Part shown: positions 54,535 to 63,174 of the stretch, one piece after another
Position numbering within the stretch: the stretch's first letter is position 1
How the letters are laid out: each line of letters starts with the position of its first letter
Position numbers and translations under genes: made by a program
Assembly: GCA_002909145.1 (NCBI GenBank)
Contig: PNQY01000043.1
Location: 1-64,000, forward strand
Direction of reading: 5' to 3'
DNA length: 64,000 bases
From: Candidatus Thioglobus perditus
GTDB taxonomy: Bacteria; Pseudomonadota; Gammaproteobacteria; PS1; Pseudothioglobaceae
The notes under the pieces: generated by a model
The model's input: only the letters and a program-made list of their open reading frames with translations
Database searches by the model: none
Told to the model about the DNA's origin: nothing

Positions 54535-56085
54535 ATGAAAATAAGAGCACAAATTTCAATGGTATTGAACCTAGACAAATGTATTGGTTGTCATACTTGT
54601 TCAGTTACTTGTAAAAATATTTGGACCAACCGTAAAGGTGTAGAGTACGCTTGGTTTAATAATGTTGAATCTAAGCCTGGTATTGGCTTCCCTAAAAACT
54701 GGGAAGATCAAGGCAAATGGAAAGGCGGCTGGAAAGTTTCTAACGACAAGTTAGAGCTTAAAGCTGGTGGCAGAGTGAGTAAATTGGCAAATCTTTTTGC
54801 TAATCCTGACATGCCTGAGATTGACGATTACTATGAACCGTTTGATTATAAATATCATAAATTGCAATCATCACCTCTATCTGAGGCAACCCCGACTGCA
54901 CGTCCAGTATCTCAAATTACTGGTAAGGATATGGAGAAGATTGAATGGGGCCCTAACTGGGAAGATGATCTTGCTGGTGAGTTTGAAAAAAGATCTAAAG
55001 ATATTAACTTTAAAAATGTTAATAAAGAGATGTACAAGGATTTTGAAAATACATTCCATATGTATCTTCCACGTCTATGTAATCACTGTCTTAATCCTGC
55101 TTGTGCAGCTTCTTGCCCATCAGGTGCGATCTACAAGCGTGAAGAAGATGGTATTGTTCTAGTTGACCAAGATAAATGTCGTGGCTGGAGAATGTGTGTT
55201 ACAGGCTGTCCTTACAAGAAGGTTTACTATAACTGGGAATCAGGTAAATCAGAGAAATGTATTGGTTGTTACCCAAGAATTGAATCTGGAATGCCAATGG
55301 CATGTGCAGAATCTTGTGTAGGCCGTATTCGTTATGTTGGTGTAATGTTATATGATGCAGATAAGATCTCAGATACTGCTTCAACAGCAAATGAGCAAGA
55401 CCTATATCAGGACCACTTAGATACTTTCTTAGATCCTAACGATCCTGCAGTTATTACTCAAGCACTTGAAGATGGTGTGCCACAGTCATGGATTGATGCA
55501 GCACAAAACTCACCAGTGTATAAAATGGTTAAAGATTGGAAGATTGCATTCCCAATCCACCCAGAGTACAGAACTCTACCAATGATGTGGTATGTTCCAC
55601 CATTGTCTCCGGTTCAAAGCCAGATTGACAAAGGTACGGTTGAAACATCAAATGGTGTAATTCCAACTGCTGATTCAGTACGCTTCCCTGCTAAGTATTT
55701 AGCTAATATGTTTACAGCTGGTGATGAAAAGCCAATTGTCAACTCTATTTCTAAATTGTTAGCAATGCGTGCACATCAGCGCTTTAAATCTGTAGAGGGT
55801 ACAGATGGTGCAGATGTATTAGCTGATGCTGGTTTAAGTGTTGAGCAAGCTGAAGAAATGTATCGTTACCTTGGTATTGCTAATTATGAAGATCGTTTTG
55901 TTATTCCAACTTCACATGAGGAGATGCGTCATGAAGATCCATACGGCTTCCAAGGTCAAAATGGCTTCTCTGGTGGCAACTCAAGTTCTCAAGGTCCAGA
56001 TGGTGGTACAGGGTTTACACTATTCCCTGCTCCGCGCAAGAAGGCTGTGATTCCAGTTGAAATGATGCCGAAAAAGAAAGGTTAG
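54535..56085 (+). CDS. narH: Respiratory nitrate reductase beta subunit
   Basis: NarH carries electrons from NarI haem to NarG through three 4Fe-4S clusters and one 3Fe-4S cluster. The 516 residues show the four Cys groups: CIGCHTCSVTCKNIW near residue 16, CNHCLNPACAASCP near 182, CRGWRMCVTGCPY (Trp in place of Cys, the 3Fe-4S site), and CIGCYPRIESGMPMACAESC. The ribosome binding site is good (AGGAGA). Confidence 0.97.
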   Translation: MKIRAQISMVLNLDKCIGCHTCSVTCKNIWTNRKGVEYAWFNNVESKPGIGFPKNWEDQGKWKGGWKVSNDKLELKAGGRVSKLANLFANPDMPEIDDYYEPFDYKYHKLQSSPLSEATPTARPVSQITGKDMEKIEWGPNWEDDLAGEFEKRSKDINFKNVNKEMYKDFENTFHMYLPRLCNHCLNPACAASCPSGAIYKREEDGIVLVDQDKCRGWRMCVTGCPYKKVYYNWESGKSEKCIGCYPRIESGMPMACAESCVGRIRYVGVMLYDADKISDTASTANEQDLYQDHLDTFLDPNDPAVITQALEDGVPQSWIDAAQNSPVYKMVKDWKIAFPIHPEYRTLPMMWYVPPLSPVQSQIDKGTVETSNGVIPTADSVRFPAKYLANMFTAGDEKPIVNSISKLLAMRAHQRFKSVEGTDGADVLADAGLSVEQAEEMYRYLGIANYEDRFVIPTSHEEMRHEDPYGFQGQNGFSGGNSSSQGPDGGTGFTLFPAPRKKAVIPVEMMPKKKG

Positions 56086-56093
56086 GAGGATAT

Positions 56094-56609
56094 ATGCAAG
56101 TATTTAATGTTTTATCAAGACTACTGGACTACCCAGATGATGAGTTAATGGATAACCTAAGCTCAATAATTGACTATGTGAAAACATCAGATTCAATTGA
56201 AGAAGATGAAAAGACTGCAATTATGGAGTTTGTTTCTTGGATGGGGGTTCATACATCAACAGGCATACAGCAAAACTATGTTGAAACCTTTGACATGATT
56301 CCAGAGCATGACCTACACCTAACCCACCATATCTTTGGTGATGACAAGGGTCGTGGTCCTGCTTTGATTGATTTGTCTGAGCATTTTAAGAGTGAAGGCT
56401 TAGAAGCTAAAGATGGAGAAATTCCTGACTTCTTGCCTTTGATCTTAGAGTATGTAGCAACTTTAGATGATATGGAGTCAAGAATATTCTTGGGTGACGC
56501 TAAGAAGATTATTAAGATCATAGCGGATAATTTAGATGAGGCTAAGAGTCCTTATTCTAAATTAGTTAGAATTGTTGAACAGCGTAGCTATTTAGCGACC
56601 GCAGCATAA
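56094..56609 (+). CDS. narJ: Nitrate reductase assembly chaperone NarJ
   Basis: NarJ is the dedicated chaperone that holds NarGH until Mo cofactor insertion. The 171 residues are shorter than enteric NarJ (about 230) but have the core YVETFDMIPEHDLHLTHHIFGDDKGRGPALIDL and LPDFLPLILEYVA-like helices. It lies 8 bp after narH and 11 bp before narI. Confidence 0.93.
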   Translation: MQVFNVLSRLLDYPDDELMDNLSSIIDYVKTSDSIEEDEKTAIMEFVSWMGVHTSTGIQQNYVETFDMIPEHDLHLTHHIFGDDKGRGPALIDLSEHFKSEGLEAKDGEIPDFLPLILEYVATLDDMESRIFLGDAKKIIKIIADNLDEAKSPYSKLVRIVEQRSYLATAA

Positions 56610-56620
56610 GGAGATATAGT

Positions 56621-57313
56621 ATGAGTTTAGAAAACTTTTTATTTGGAGTTTATCCATATATAGCAGGCGTAGTATTTATTTTAGGTAGCTGGATTCGTTT
56701 TGATCGAGAGCAGTATACTTGGAAGGCTGATTCATCTCAGTTACTGGGTAACAAAGGCATGGTATTAGCCAGTAATTTATTCCATATTGGTGTTTTGGGT
56801 ATCTTCTTTGGTCATGCAGCAGGTATGTTATTACCGCATAGCTGGTGGCAGTTAGTTGCAACTGATGTTCAACATCAGTACATTGCAATTTACGCAGGTA
56901 TGGTTTTTGGCGGTTTGGCAGCAATTGGTGCGGCACTTCTTTTCTATCGTCGTATGACAAATGATAGGGTTAAGTCTGTAAGTCGTTTTAGAGATAATTT
57001 TGTGATCTTTTGGTTGCTAGCAACAGCACTATTAGGTTTGAACACAATTTCAGGATCTATGCATCATGCAGCAGATGGAGATGTAACAATTATGCTAACT
57101 TTAGCTGAATATGTGAAATCAATTGCAACATTGAGTGTTGATCCATCATTACTTGCAGGTGTGCCACATACTTATAAATTGCATATGCTATTTGGTATGA
57201 CGCTATTTTTAGTGTTTCCATTTACACGTTTAGTACACGTTTGGTCAGTGCCACTTACATATTTGATGCGTCCTTATCAAATTGTTAGAAGAAAGCGTAT
57301 GAGGACTAATTGA
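56621..57313 (+). CDS. narI: Respiratory nitrate reductase gamma subunit
   Basis: NarI is the diheme cytochrome b that oxidises quinol at the membrane. The 230 residues have five transmembrane helices. Haem-ligand His pairs are in NLFHIGVLGIFFGHAAGM and in YKLHMLFGMTLFLVFPFTRLVHVWSVP. Its TGA overlaps the TTG start of the next small gene. Confidence 0.96.
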   Translation: MSLENFLFGVYPYIAGVVFILGSWIRFDREQYTWKADSSQLLGNKGMVLASNLFHIGVLGIFFGHAAGMLLPHSWWQLVATDVQHQYIAIYAGMVFGGLAAIGAALLFYRRMTNDRVKSVSRFRDNFVIFWLLATALLGLNTISGSMHHAADGDVTIMLTLAEYVKSIATLSVDPSLLAGVPHTYKLHMLFGMTLFLVFPFTRLVHVWSVPLTYLMRPYQIVRRKRMRTN

Positions 57314-57528
57314 TTACAATCAATGATAAATATTTCTTTATGAGCTATTATTACGACAATGTAGTTAAGATGGAGCGAATGGGGGTTAGCAATAACTACA
57401 TCCAGGGATGGATTGCTGGTTATCTTAAAAATCCTGAGGTTGAAAAGCAAAGAATAACTAGTGAATATAAGGCTGGTTATGAAGATGGTAAGCAGAAAAT
57501 AGATACCAACTTTTCAAATTTTTGTTAA
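57310..57528 (+). CDS. Small unknown protein in the nar operon
   Basis: Not recognised. The 72-residue reading starts with TTG at 57310, overlapping the narI stop, with GAGGA at a fitting distance; an ATG at 57343 is an alternative but has no ribosome binding site. The product is soluble with a helical VSNNYIQGWIAGYL segment, a repeated small-residue motif (SEYKAGYEDGKQ) and a C-terminal Cys. Its position between narI and the DsrC-family gene suggests a function in the same operon. Confidence 0.55.
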   Translation: MITINDKYFFMSYYYDNVVKMERMGVSNNYIQGWIAGYLKNPEVEKQRITSEYKAGYEDGKQKIDTNFSNFC

Positions 57529-57592
57529 TAATTTATTCATTGCGGTCAATTTGAGGGGGTGGCCGTATGATAAGTAAGAATTGGAGTTAATT

Positions 57593-57928
57593 ATGGAAAT
57601 TAACGGTAAGTTTATAGATTTAGATCCAGAAGGGTATTTGATCCATCCTGGGGAATGGAATAGGGAAGTTGCAAACGAACTGGCTATTAGTGAGAGTTTG
57701 GAGTTGGCTGATGATTATTGGGTAGTGTTCGAATTTATGCGTGCATATTATGACGAACACGGCGTTCCACCTGATGTTCGTCATACTACTAAGCAGATGA
57801 TATCTGATTTTAACATTGATAAAAAAGGTGCAAAAGCAAAGCTATTTACTATGTTTCCATATGGTTATGTAAAACAAGCTTGCAAGGTATCTGGCATGAA
57901 ACGACCAAGAGGTTGGAGTACTGGTTAA
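57593..57928 (+). CDS. DsrC/TusE-family protein lacking the penultimate cysteine
   Basis: The 111-residue protein has the DsrC/TusE fold signature: DLDPEGYLIHPGEWN, LADDYWVVFEFMRAYYDEHGVPPDVR, LFTMFPYGYVKQACK. DsrC has two redox cysteines, CysB and the penultimate CysA 11 residues later; TusE keeps CysA only. Here Cys97 (the CysB position) is present, but the CysA position is Trp108, and the chain ends RGWSTG. So it can form neither the DsrC trisulfide bridge nor TusE persulfide transfer in the known way. It is encoded at the end of narGHJI; a sulfur-linked regulatory role is possible. Confidence 0.88.
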   Translation: MEINGKFIDLDPEGYLIHPGEWNREVANELAISESLELADDYWVVFEFMRAYYDEHGVPPDVRHTTKQMISDFNIDKKGAKAKLFTMFPYGYVKQACKVSGMKRPRGWSTG

Positions 57929-57932
57929 CATT

Positions 57933-58118
57933 GTGAAATTATTTTTATTTAAATTTTCTTGGGCATTTGTTTGGTTGTTCTTTGGCCTGATGATTGCTCA
58001 AGCAAATAATGTCTCTGAGTCTAGCTCAATAGCCGCAATTATGCTATTAACACTACTAACTGCAGATGGATTAAGGCTACTTATCAGAAAAATATTAGCT
58101 TATATAGTTAGTGTGTAA
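57933..58118 (+). CDS. Small two-helix membrane protein
   Basis: The 61-residue protein starts with GTG at 57933, 4 bp after the DsrC-family stop. It consists of two hydrophobic helices (about 6-25 and 33-56) joined by a short polar turn (NNVSESSS). No family recognised. It is the last gene before a strong terminator and is probably part of the nar transcript. Confidence 0.5.
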   Translation: MKLFLFKFSWAFVWLFFGLMIAQANNVSESSSIAAIMLLTLLTADGLRLLIRKILAYIVSV

Positions 58119-58159
58119 ATAAATTAAAAGGGTTGATAAGGATTTGGCGAGTTAATCCT

Positions 58160-58213
58160 AAAAACACCCCTATTTTTGTTGGACAATGGTCTGACAAAAA
58201 TAGGGGTGTTTTT
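58160..58213. terminator. Long perfect hairpin terminator ending the nar operon
   Basis: AAAAACACCCCTATTTTTGT (58160-58179) is exactly complementary to 58194-58213 around a 14-nt loop. The 20-bp perfect stem ends in T6 on the plus strand and is symmetric enough to work in both directions. It is longer than usual intrinsic terminators. Confidence 0.9.
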
Positions 58214-58283
58214 TATTAATATATACATATATATGTTAATAAGCTGTATTATTAAGCAGAATCAACTATCAAGGGGGAGGTTG

Positions 58284-58766
58284 GTGGAAAACAATGAATT
58301 AATTATATCAGCAGTAGGTGCTTTTATAGCAGTTGCCATAGCTGGTTTTTTTTCCAATATAATTTTAACAAGCGCCGGTTCGCCGCTTATTATTGCTTCA
58401 GCAGGGGCTTCTGCTATGCTAATGTTTGGTTTGCCACACTCAGAGGTTTCACGTCCACGAAACTTGGTTGTTGGTCACAGTATATCCGCTTTTGTTGGGG
58501 TGACTTGTTATTATTCTATACCAGATGCTTTGCTTTCTACCTCGGTAGCTATTCCTGTCGCTCTTGTTTTAATGCATTTACTTAAATCTATGCACCCACC
58601 AGGTGGTGCTACTGCAATTACCGCTATAATTGGTGGAGAAACAGTCCATCAGCTTGGGTATGCGTTTGTGATTATGCCAATATTTATGAACTCTTTAGTG
58701 TTGCTGGTTGTTGCTCTAGCAGTTGCAAGTTTTAGAAGTAAAAACCCGTTTGAGAGTTATTTATAA
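58284..58766 (+). CDS. HPP-family membrane protein, possible nitrite transporter
   Basis: The 160-residue protein has four transmembrane helices and the family motif HPPGGA in LLKSMHPPGGATAITAI, plus SRPRNLVVGH. The GTG start at 58284 has AAGGGGGAGG just upstream; an in-frame ATG at 58176 lies inside the terminator stem and is rejected. HPP proteins of cyanobacteria and chloroplasts transport nitrite. The position between nar and Mo-cofactor genes fits, but the substrate is unproven. Confidence 0.8.
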   Translation: MENNELIISAVGAFIAVAIAGFFSNIILTSAGSPLIIASAGASAMLMFGLPHSEVSRPRNLVVGHSISAFVGVTCYYSIPDALLSTSVAIPVALVLMHLLKSMHPPGGATAITAIIGGETVHQLGYAFVIMPIFMNSLVLLVVALAVASFRSKNPFESYL

Positions 58767-58784
58767 ATCAGCTATTTAGTCTAT

Positions 58785-59021
58785 TTAACCGCCAGTAACA
58801 GGTGGATAGAATGCTACTTCATCACCATTATTAATGACTAGATCATCATTGGCAATCTCTTGATTAACTGCACAAAGTATATTTTCTGGAAAGTGGTGCT
58901 TGCCATGTTTGTCTGCCAGTATAGTTCTTAACTGCGCCACTGTAGTCCCAGTAGTAACATCTATATCTTCATTTGAAGTTTTAAGAACTTCTTTAAGTGA
59001 AGCAAAATATAAAACCCTCAT
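58785..59021 (-). CDS. moaD: Molybdopterin synthase sulfur carrier subunit
   Basis: MoaD is the ubiquitin-like sulfur donor of molybdopterin synthase. It has 78 residues ending in the required Gly-Gly (PPVTGG), with the beta-grasp pattern VLYFASLKEVL and NGDEVAFYPP. It overlaps moaA by 4 bp, in a minus-strand unit moeA-moaC-moaA-moaD. Its partner moaE is separate at 62.4 kb. Confidence 0.94.
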   Translation of the reverse strand: MRVLYFASLKEVLKTSNEDIDVTTGTTVAQLRTILADKHGKHHFPENILCAVNQEIANDDLVINNGDEVAFYPPVTGG

Positions 59022-60016
59022 CCGCCAATCTCCGCCATTTGTCTATTGCTAATATTGTCCATACTTGAATTAAATTCGTGTTTCTCTGGTTTTTTATCAA
59101 TAGCATCTATGATTATTTGTTTTATCTCATTATCGCTTAAATTTGAGCGCACAGCGTCTTTTAATGATATTGAGTCCTCTTGTCCTAGGCATAAGATTAA
59201 ATCACCTTTGGCAGTAATTCTTACTCGATTACAGGTTTGACAAAAATGATTAGATAATGCGCTTATAACTCCAACTGTTGAATTTGTGCCCTTAATTTTA
59301 AAATTATTAGCAGGACCGTCGGTTTTGCTAGGAGTTAGTTTTATTAATTTAGCGCCAAGGTGTTTATTTATTCTATCTAGAATGTCTCGCTCGCTGATGT
59401 ATTGAGATTGATTTTCAATTCCTGCGCTACCTATTGGCATGGTTTCGATAAAGCGCACATCAATGCCTTTCTCTATAGCAAAATCAATCATTGATTCAAT
59501 TTCATCGTCATTAACTCCGCGCATTGCCACTACATTAATTTTAATCGGATGCATACCTGCAGCTATCGCACCATCAATACCTTTAATTACCTCATTAACA
59601 TCACCACCACGAGTGATTTCTTTAAATTTATCAGGAGTAATTGAGTCAATAGAGACATTAACTCTGTTGATTCCATTTTTGTGTAGCTTATCGGCAAATT
59701 TTTCTAATAGGTGGGCATTGGTCGATAGTGGCACATCTTTAATGCCGTCAATGTTATTAATTAGCTGAGCAATCTTTACGATACCTCTGCGTAGTAGTGG
59801 CTCGCCACCAGTAAGACGCACCTTGCTAACTCCCAGTTCAGCAAAGATTTTGATAATGCGTTGAATGTCTTCGTAGCTTAAGATATCTTCACGTTTACAA
59901 TTTGGAGAGTGCTCATCATCACGACAATAAAAACATCTATAGTTGCAATGCTCAGTTACCGAGAGGCGAATGTAATTTATCTCACGACCAAATTTGTCGA
60001 GCAGTTTGTTACTCAT
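59018..60016 (-). CDS. moaA: GTP 3',8-cyclase MoaA
   Basis: MoaA is the radical-SAM enzyme that starts molybdopterin synthesis from GTP with MoaC. The 332 residues have the N-terminal cluster C24-x3-C28-x2-C31 (HCNYRCFYC), the C-terminal cluster [18 protein letters not shown], and the conserved C-terminal Gly-Gly (AEIGG). It overlaps moaC by 8 bp and moaD by 4 bp. Confidence 0.97.
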   Translation of the reverse strand: MSNKLLDKFGREINYIRLSVTEHCNYRCFYCRDDEHSPNCKREDILSYEDIQRIIKIFAELGVSKVRLTGGEPLLRRGIVKIAQLINNIDGIKDVPLSTNAHLLEKFADKLHKNGINRVNVSIDSITPDKFKEITRGGDVNEVIKGIDGAIAAGMHPIKINVVAMRGVNDDEIESMIDFAIEKGIDVRFIETMPIGSAGIENQSQYISERDILDRINKHLGAKLIKLTPSKTDGPANNFKIKGTNSTVGVISALSNHFCQTCNRVRITAKGDLILCLGQEDSISLKDAVRSNLSDNEIKQIIIDAIDKKPEKHEFNSSMDNISNRQMAEIGG

Positions 60017-60488
60017 GATTTTCTAGTTTCCAGTGGCCAGATTTTCCACCTTTTTTTTCAAGCAACTGTATTTCGCCAATTTTCATAAAACGATCAACCG
60101 CTTTACACATGTCATAAATTGTAAGAGCCGCAACACTAGCTGCAGTTAAAGCTTCCATTTCCACACCCGTTTGAGCGTTGAGCTTTGCCATTGTTATAAC
60201 ACGTACACCATTGTCAATAAATTCAAAATCAACACTAATCTTGGAGAGATTAAGACTATGACACATTGGAATTAAATGGTGTGTTTGTTTTGCCGCCATA
60301 ATCCCAGCAATTCTAGCAACAGCTAGAACATCGCCTTTTTTAAAATCATTGTCTTTAATTTTTTGTAAAGTGGCATCTTTCATAGTAATACAAGCGTTGG
60401 CTTTGGCAATTCTTGTGGTATTTGATTTATCAGATACATCCACCATATTAGCCTCACCTTTGGTATTTACATGGGTTAATTCACTCAT
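60009..60488 (-). CDS. moaC: Cyclic pyranopterin monophosphate synthase MoaC
   Basis: MoaC converts the MoaA product to cyclic pyranopterin monophosphate. The 159 residues contain [29 protein letters not shown], the active-site Lys/His region, and [25 protein letters not shown]. It overlaps moeA by 4 bp and moaA by 8 bp. Confidence 0.97.
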   Translation of the reverse strand: MSELTHVNTKGEANMVDVSDKSNTTRIAKANACITMKDATLQKIKDNDFKKGDVLAVARIAGIMAAKQTHHLIPMCHSLNLSKISVDFEFIDNGVRVITMAKLNAQTGVEMEALTAASVAALTIYDMCKAVDRFMKIGEIQLLEKKGGKSGHWKLENHE

Positions 60489-61750
60489 GACATCATCTCA
60501 CTTAGTGGGTAGAACTTTAAAATCTCACCCTGGTTGAAAGTAGTTTTTTCTGGTATTTCTATAAGCCCATCTGCCCACACCATAGAGCTAAGAACATCAG
60601 ACCCTTGTTTTGGATATTGATCGGCTTTGGCTGGTGTTGTTGAATTATCGAGTCTTACGCGTATGAATTCTCTTCTTGGTTTGGATTTATTCCAGTTAAA
60701 GTTAGCAGCAACTTTAATACTATTATTTGTGCAGTTTTCAATTCCTTGCATTTTCCTGATAAACGGTCTGGCAAATAATAAAAATGTAACCATTGCTGAT
60801 ACTGGGTTTCCAGGCAGTCCGATAAATTGACTATCACCTACATTGCCAAATGCTAGTGGCTTTCCAGGCTTCATTTTAATACGCCACAAGTTAAGATTGC
60901 CAAGCTTCTCTACTGCTGGCTTCACATGATCTTCCTCGCCAACTGACACCCCTCCAGTAGTCATAATAAGATCACAACTTGACTTTAATTGCTCTAAAGC
61001 ATTACATGTAGAGTCAAGCGTATCTTCAACATTACCAAGGTTTACAACCTCACAGCCCATATTGTTAAGCAGGGCTACTAATGTGTAACGATTAGAGTTA
61101 AATATTTGACCATCTTTTAGTTCGCCGCCTGGATCTACTAGCTCGTCCCCAGTAAAAAAAACTCCGACTTTAATTTTGTCAAACACTTCTAGTGTATCTA
61201 CACCAACAGAAGCCGCTAGAGCTATATCCTGTGGTCGTAGTTTAATACCAGTTTTTAAGATAACATCGCCATTGGTAATGTCATTACCCATAGGTCTAAT
61301 ATTTTCATTAAGTGAAATAGGGCGATAGATTTCAATTTTGCTATCGTTATCAATAAGCTCACATTCTTCTTGCATTATTACCGTATTGGCACCCTTTGGA
61401 GTTGGAGCGCCAGTAAATATTCGCGCACAACATCCTGGATTGATGGTTTTTCCAGTGCTTCCTGCTGGAATGCGATCAGTTATATCAAAGGTAAATCCCC
61501 CAGGGGTATTAACTTGGTCGTTTTTAAGGTTAATAGCATAACCATCCATTGCTGAGTTATCAAATCCAGGTACATTAATACTAGAGCAAACGTCACTAGC
61601 TAAAATTTGACCTAGTGCATCATCAAGTGCTACTGAGCGAGTATTGGTATTTTTAGGTGCAGCGTTAAGCAAAAAATCCAGCGCATCAGTTGTGCTCATT
61701 AAAGGCTGCACTACCTGATCACAACCGCAGTCTACTTGTTGATTGTCCAT
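60485..61750 (-). CDS. moeA: Molybdopterin molybdenumtransferase MoeA
   Basis: MoeA inserts molybdate into adenylated molybdopterin. The 421 residues have the N-terminal [15 protein letters not shown] motif, [16 protein letters not shown], the MPT-binding [13 protein letters not shown] segment and [16 protein letters not shown]. The N-terminus has CGCDQVV before the fold. It is first in the minus-strand moeA-moaC-moaA-moaD unit, divergent from mobA. Confidence 0.96.
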   Translation of the reverse strand: MDNQQVDCGCDQVVQPLMSTTDALDFLLNAAPKNTNTRSVALDDALGQILASDVCSSINVPGFDNSAMDGYAINLKNDQVNTPGGFTFDITDRIPAGSTGKTINPGCCARIFTGAPTPKGANTVIMQEECELIDNDSKIEIYRPISLNENIRPMGNDITNGDVILKTGIKLRPQDIALAASVGVDTLEVFDKIKVGVFFTGDELVDPGGELKDGQIFNSNRYTLVALLNNMGCEVVNLGNVEDTLDSTCNALEQLKSSCDLIMTTGGVSVGEEDHVKPAVEKLGNLNLWRIKMKPGKPLAFGNVGDSQFIGLPGNPVSAMVTFLLFARPFIRKMQGIENCTNNSIKVAANFNWNKSKPRREFIRVRLDNSTTPAKADQYPKQGSDVLSSMVWADGLIEIPEKTTFNQGEILKFYPLSEMMS

Positions 61751-61831
61751 TGTTATTAGTCTGTTATTAACTTAAAGCTTAGGATTGATTGTATCATACA
61801 ATATTCTTTATTTATTAACTAGCATATACCA

Positions 61832-62416
61832 GTGAGAAGCATAGATAAAAGTAATATTACTGCTGTTATTTTGGCAGGTGGACAATCTTCACGAATGAAT
61901 GGTGAAGACAAGGGTCTGATACTTTTAAAAAATAAACCTTTAATTAGTTATGTAGTTGATGTAGTTGTAAAAAAAGTAGCTAGTATATTGGTAAGTGCCA
62001 ATAGAAACATTGACCTGTATCAAGAATTTGGTAAAGTAATTACCGATGAATTATCCGATTTTCAAGGTCCATTAGCAGGCATATCTGCAGCAATGGATAA
62101 ATCTAGCACTAAATACCTGTTGGTTCTGCCGTGTGACGGACCATTTATTAACTCTGAACTTATAGATAGATTGGTTTTGGAGATGGAGCGCAATAATGGA
62201 AAAATCTGTGTGGCTAGCGATGGCGATAGAATGCACCCCACCTTTGCACTAATAAATACTGATTTAAAAAATGACCTAAGTAAGTTCTTGGATGATGGCA
62301 ATCGCAAACTTGGATTGTGGTTTAGAAATAACAATGCTATTGAGGTTGATTTTTCTGATCAAATAGATGTGTTTATTAACCTAAACTCACCAGAGGATTT
62401 TAAAATTTCTGACTAA
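61832..62416 (+). CDS. mobA: Molybdenum cofactor guanylyltransferase MobA
   Basis: MobA attaches GMP to Mo-molybdopterin to make the bis-MGD cofactor used by NarG. The 194 residues start at GTG 61832 and have the nucleotide-binding LAGGQSSRMNGEDKGLILL and LVLPCDGPFI motifs. It is divergent from moeA and convergent with moaE (4-bp overlap of the ends). Confidence 0.93.
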   Translation: MRSIDKSNITAVILAGGQSSRMNGEDKGLILLKNKPLISYVVDVVVKKVASILVSANRNIDLYQEFGKVITDELSDFQGPLAGISAAMDKSSTKYLLVLPCDGPFINSELIDRLVLEMERNNGKICVASDGDRMHPTFALINTDLKNDLSKFLDDGNRKLGLWFRNNNAIEVDFSDQIDVFINLNSPEDFKISD

Positions 62417-62862
62417 TTCCAGCGTTCTTTTGAAGTAGTGTCGCTGTCTTTAGCTTCTACCCACTTGCTTGCATTTGTAGTATGTTCTTTTTTCCAAAAT
62501 GGCGCTTGGGTTTTTAGATAATCCATAATAAACTCACAAGATTCAAAAGCTGCTTTACGGTGTTTGCTAGTGGTGATTACTAATACTATCTGCTCATTAA
62601 TATCTAAATCACCCACACGGTGAATAATAGTTGTATTGCCAATTGGCCAGCGTTTATATGCTTTATTGGCAATATCTTCCAGAGCTTTTTCAGTCATTCC
62701 TGGGTAATACTCTAAGGTCATTTTATTAATTGATTCATTGTCTAAGTCACGCACCGTACCGACAAAAGATACTACTGCACCAATGTCATTATCATTAGCT
62801 CTGGCAAGATCTACTTCAGTACTTAGATCAAAATCTTCTTCTTGTACAAGAATTTTATTCAT
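62413..62862 (-). CDS. moaE: Molybdopterin synthase catalytic subunit
   Basis: MoaE transfers sulfur from MoaD to make molybdopterin. The 149 residues include GAVVSFVGTVRDLD, LEYYPGMTEKALEDIA, HRVGDLDINEQIVLV and a catalytic-Lys segment APFWKKEHT. It is separate from moaD and divergent from the NirB-like gene. Confidence 0.94.
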   Translation of the reverse strand: MNKILVQEEDFDLSTEVDLARANDNDIGAVVSFVGTVRDLDNESINKMTLEYYPGMTEKALEDIANKAYKRWPIGNTTIIHRVGDLDINEQIVLVITTSKHRKAAFESCEFIMDYLKTQAPFWKKEHTTNASKWVEAKDSDTTSKERWN

Positions 62863-62990
62863 ATCTTTATTATATTGCTATGTGAGAGCTGTTGTTCTGA
62901 ATTTTTATTAGTTTGTTCTAATGTTGAAACAAAAAATGTGTATAATTAAAATCAGTTGCTCCCCAAGGATGGGTGAAAAACAACAAACAC

Positions 62991-63043
62991 AGACGTTTAT
63001 TTAATTCTTTTAATCGGAGTTTTAAATAAGCGTCTTTTTTTTT
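62991..63043 (+). terminator. First leader terminator
   Basis: AGACGTTTATTTAA (62991-63004) pairs over 14 bp (one G-U) with TTAAATAAGCGTCT (63022-63035), followed by T9. It is a strong intrinsic terminator standing between promoter and gene. Confidence 0.85.
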
Positions 63044-63081
63044 GCTAATTTTAAAGATGGAATTGGTCGTAAGGTATTGAA

Positions 63082-63133
63082 GCCAGATATTGTGTTCGCA
63101 TTAAATGCGATTACAATATCTGGCTTTTTTTTT
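63082..63133 (+). terminator. Second leader terminator
   Basis: GCCAGATATTGT (63082-63093) pairs with ACAATATCTGGC (63113-63124). An inner stem TCGCAT/ATGCGA sits at 63096-63110, and T9 follows. It is also a strong intrinsic terminator. Confidence 0.88.
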
Positions 63134-63174
63134 GGCTTAAAGCCAGTTATTAATAAAAATATAAAGGTAAACAA

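Larger units (their letters stand above)
62863..63174 (+). promoter_or_regulatory. Promoter and long structured leader of the NirB-like gene
   Basis: This 312-bp gene-free stretch has a perfect -10 (TATAAT, 62941-62946), so a transcript would begin near 62953. The RNA would open with a small hairpin: CCC (62962-62964), hexaloop AAGGAT (62965-62970), GGG (62971-62973), closed further out by GTTG/CAAC. Two intrinsic terminators follow (62991-63043 and 63082-63133) before the ATG at 63175. A hexaloop with A first and G fourth next to a terminator is the layout recognised by ANTAR antiterminators such as NasR, so nitrate-controlled readthrough is a reasonable hypothesis. Confidence 0.6.

Noticed and set aside
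57536-57549. FNR-like box before the DsrC-family gene (TTCATTGCGGTCAA)
   Set aside because: The left half-site has a mismatch at the key G, no good -10 lies at class II distance, and the gene is likely part of the nar transcript.
58176-58283. Longer HPP-family protein starting at an ATG at 58176
   Set aside because: This start is within the stem of the nar terminator; a GTG with a strong ribosome binding site follows at 58284.
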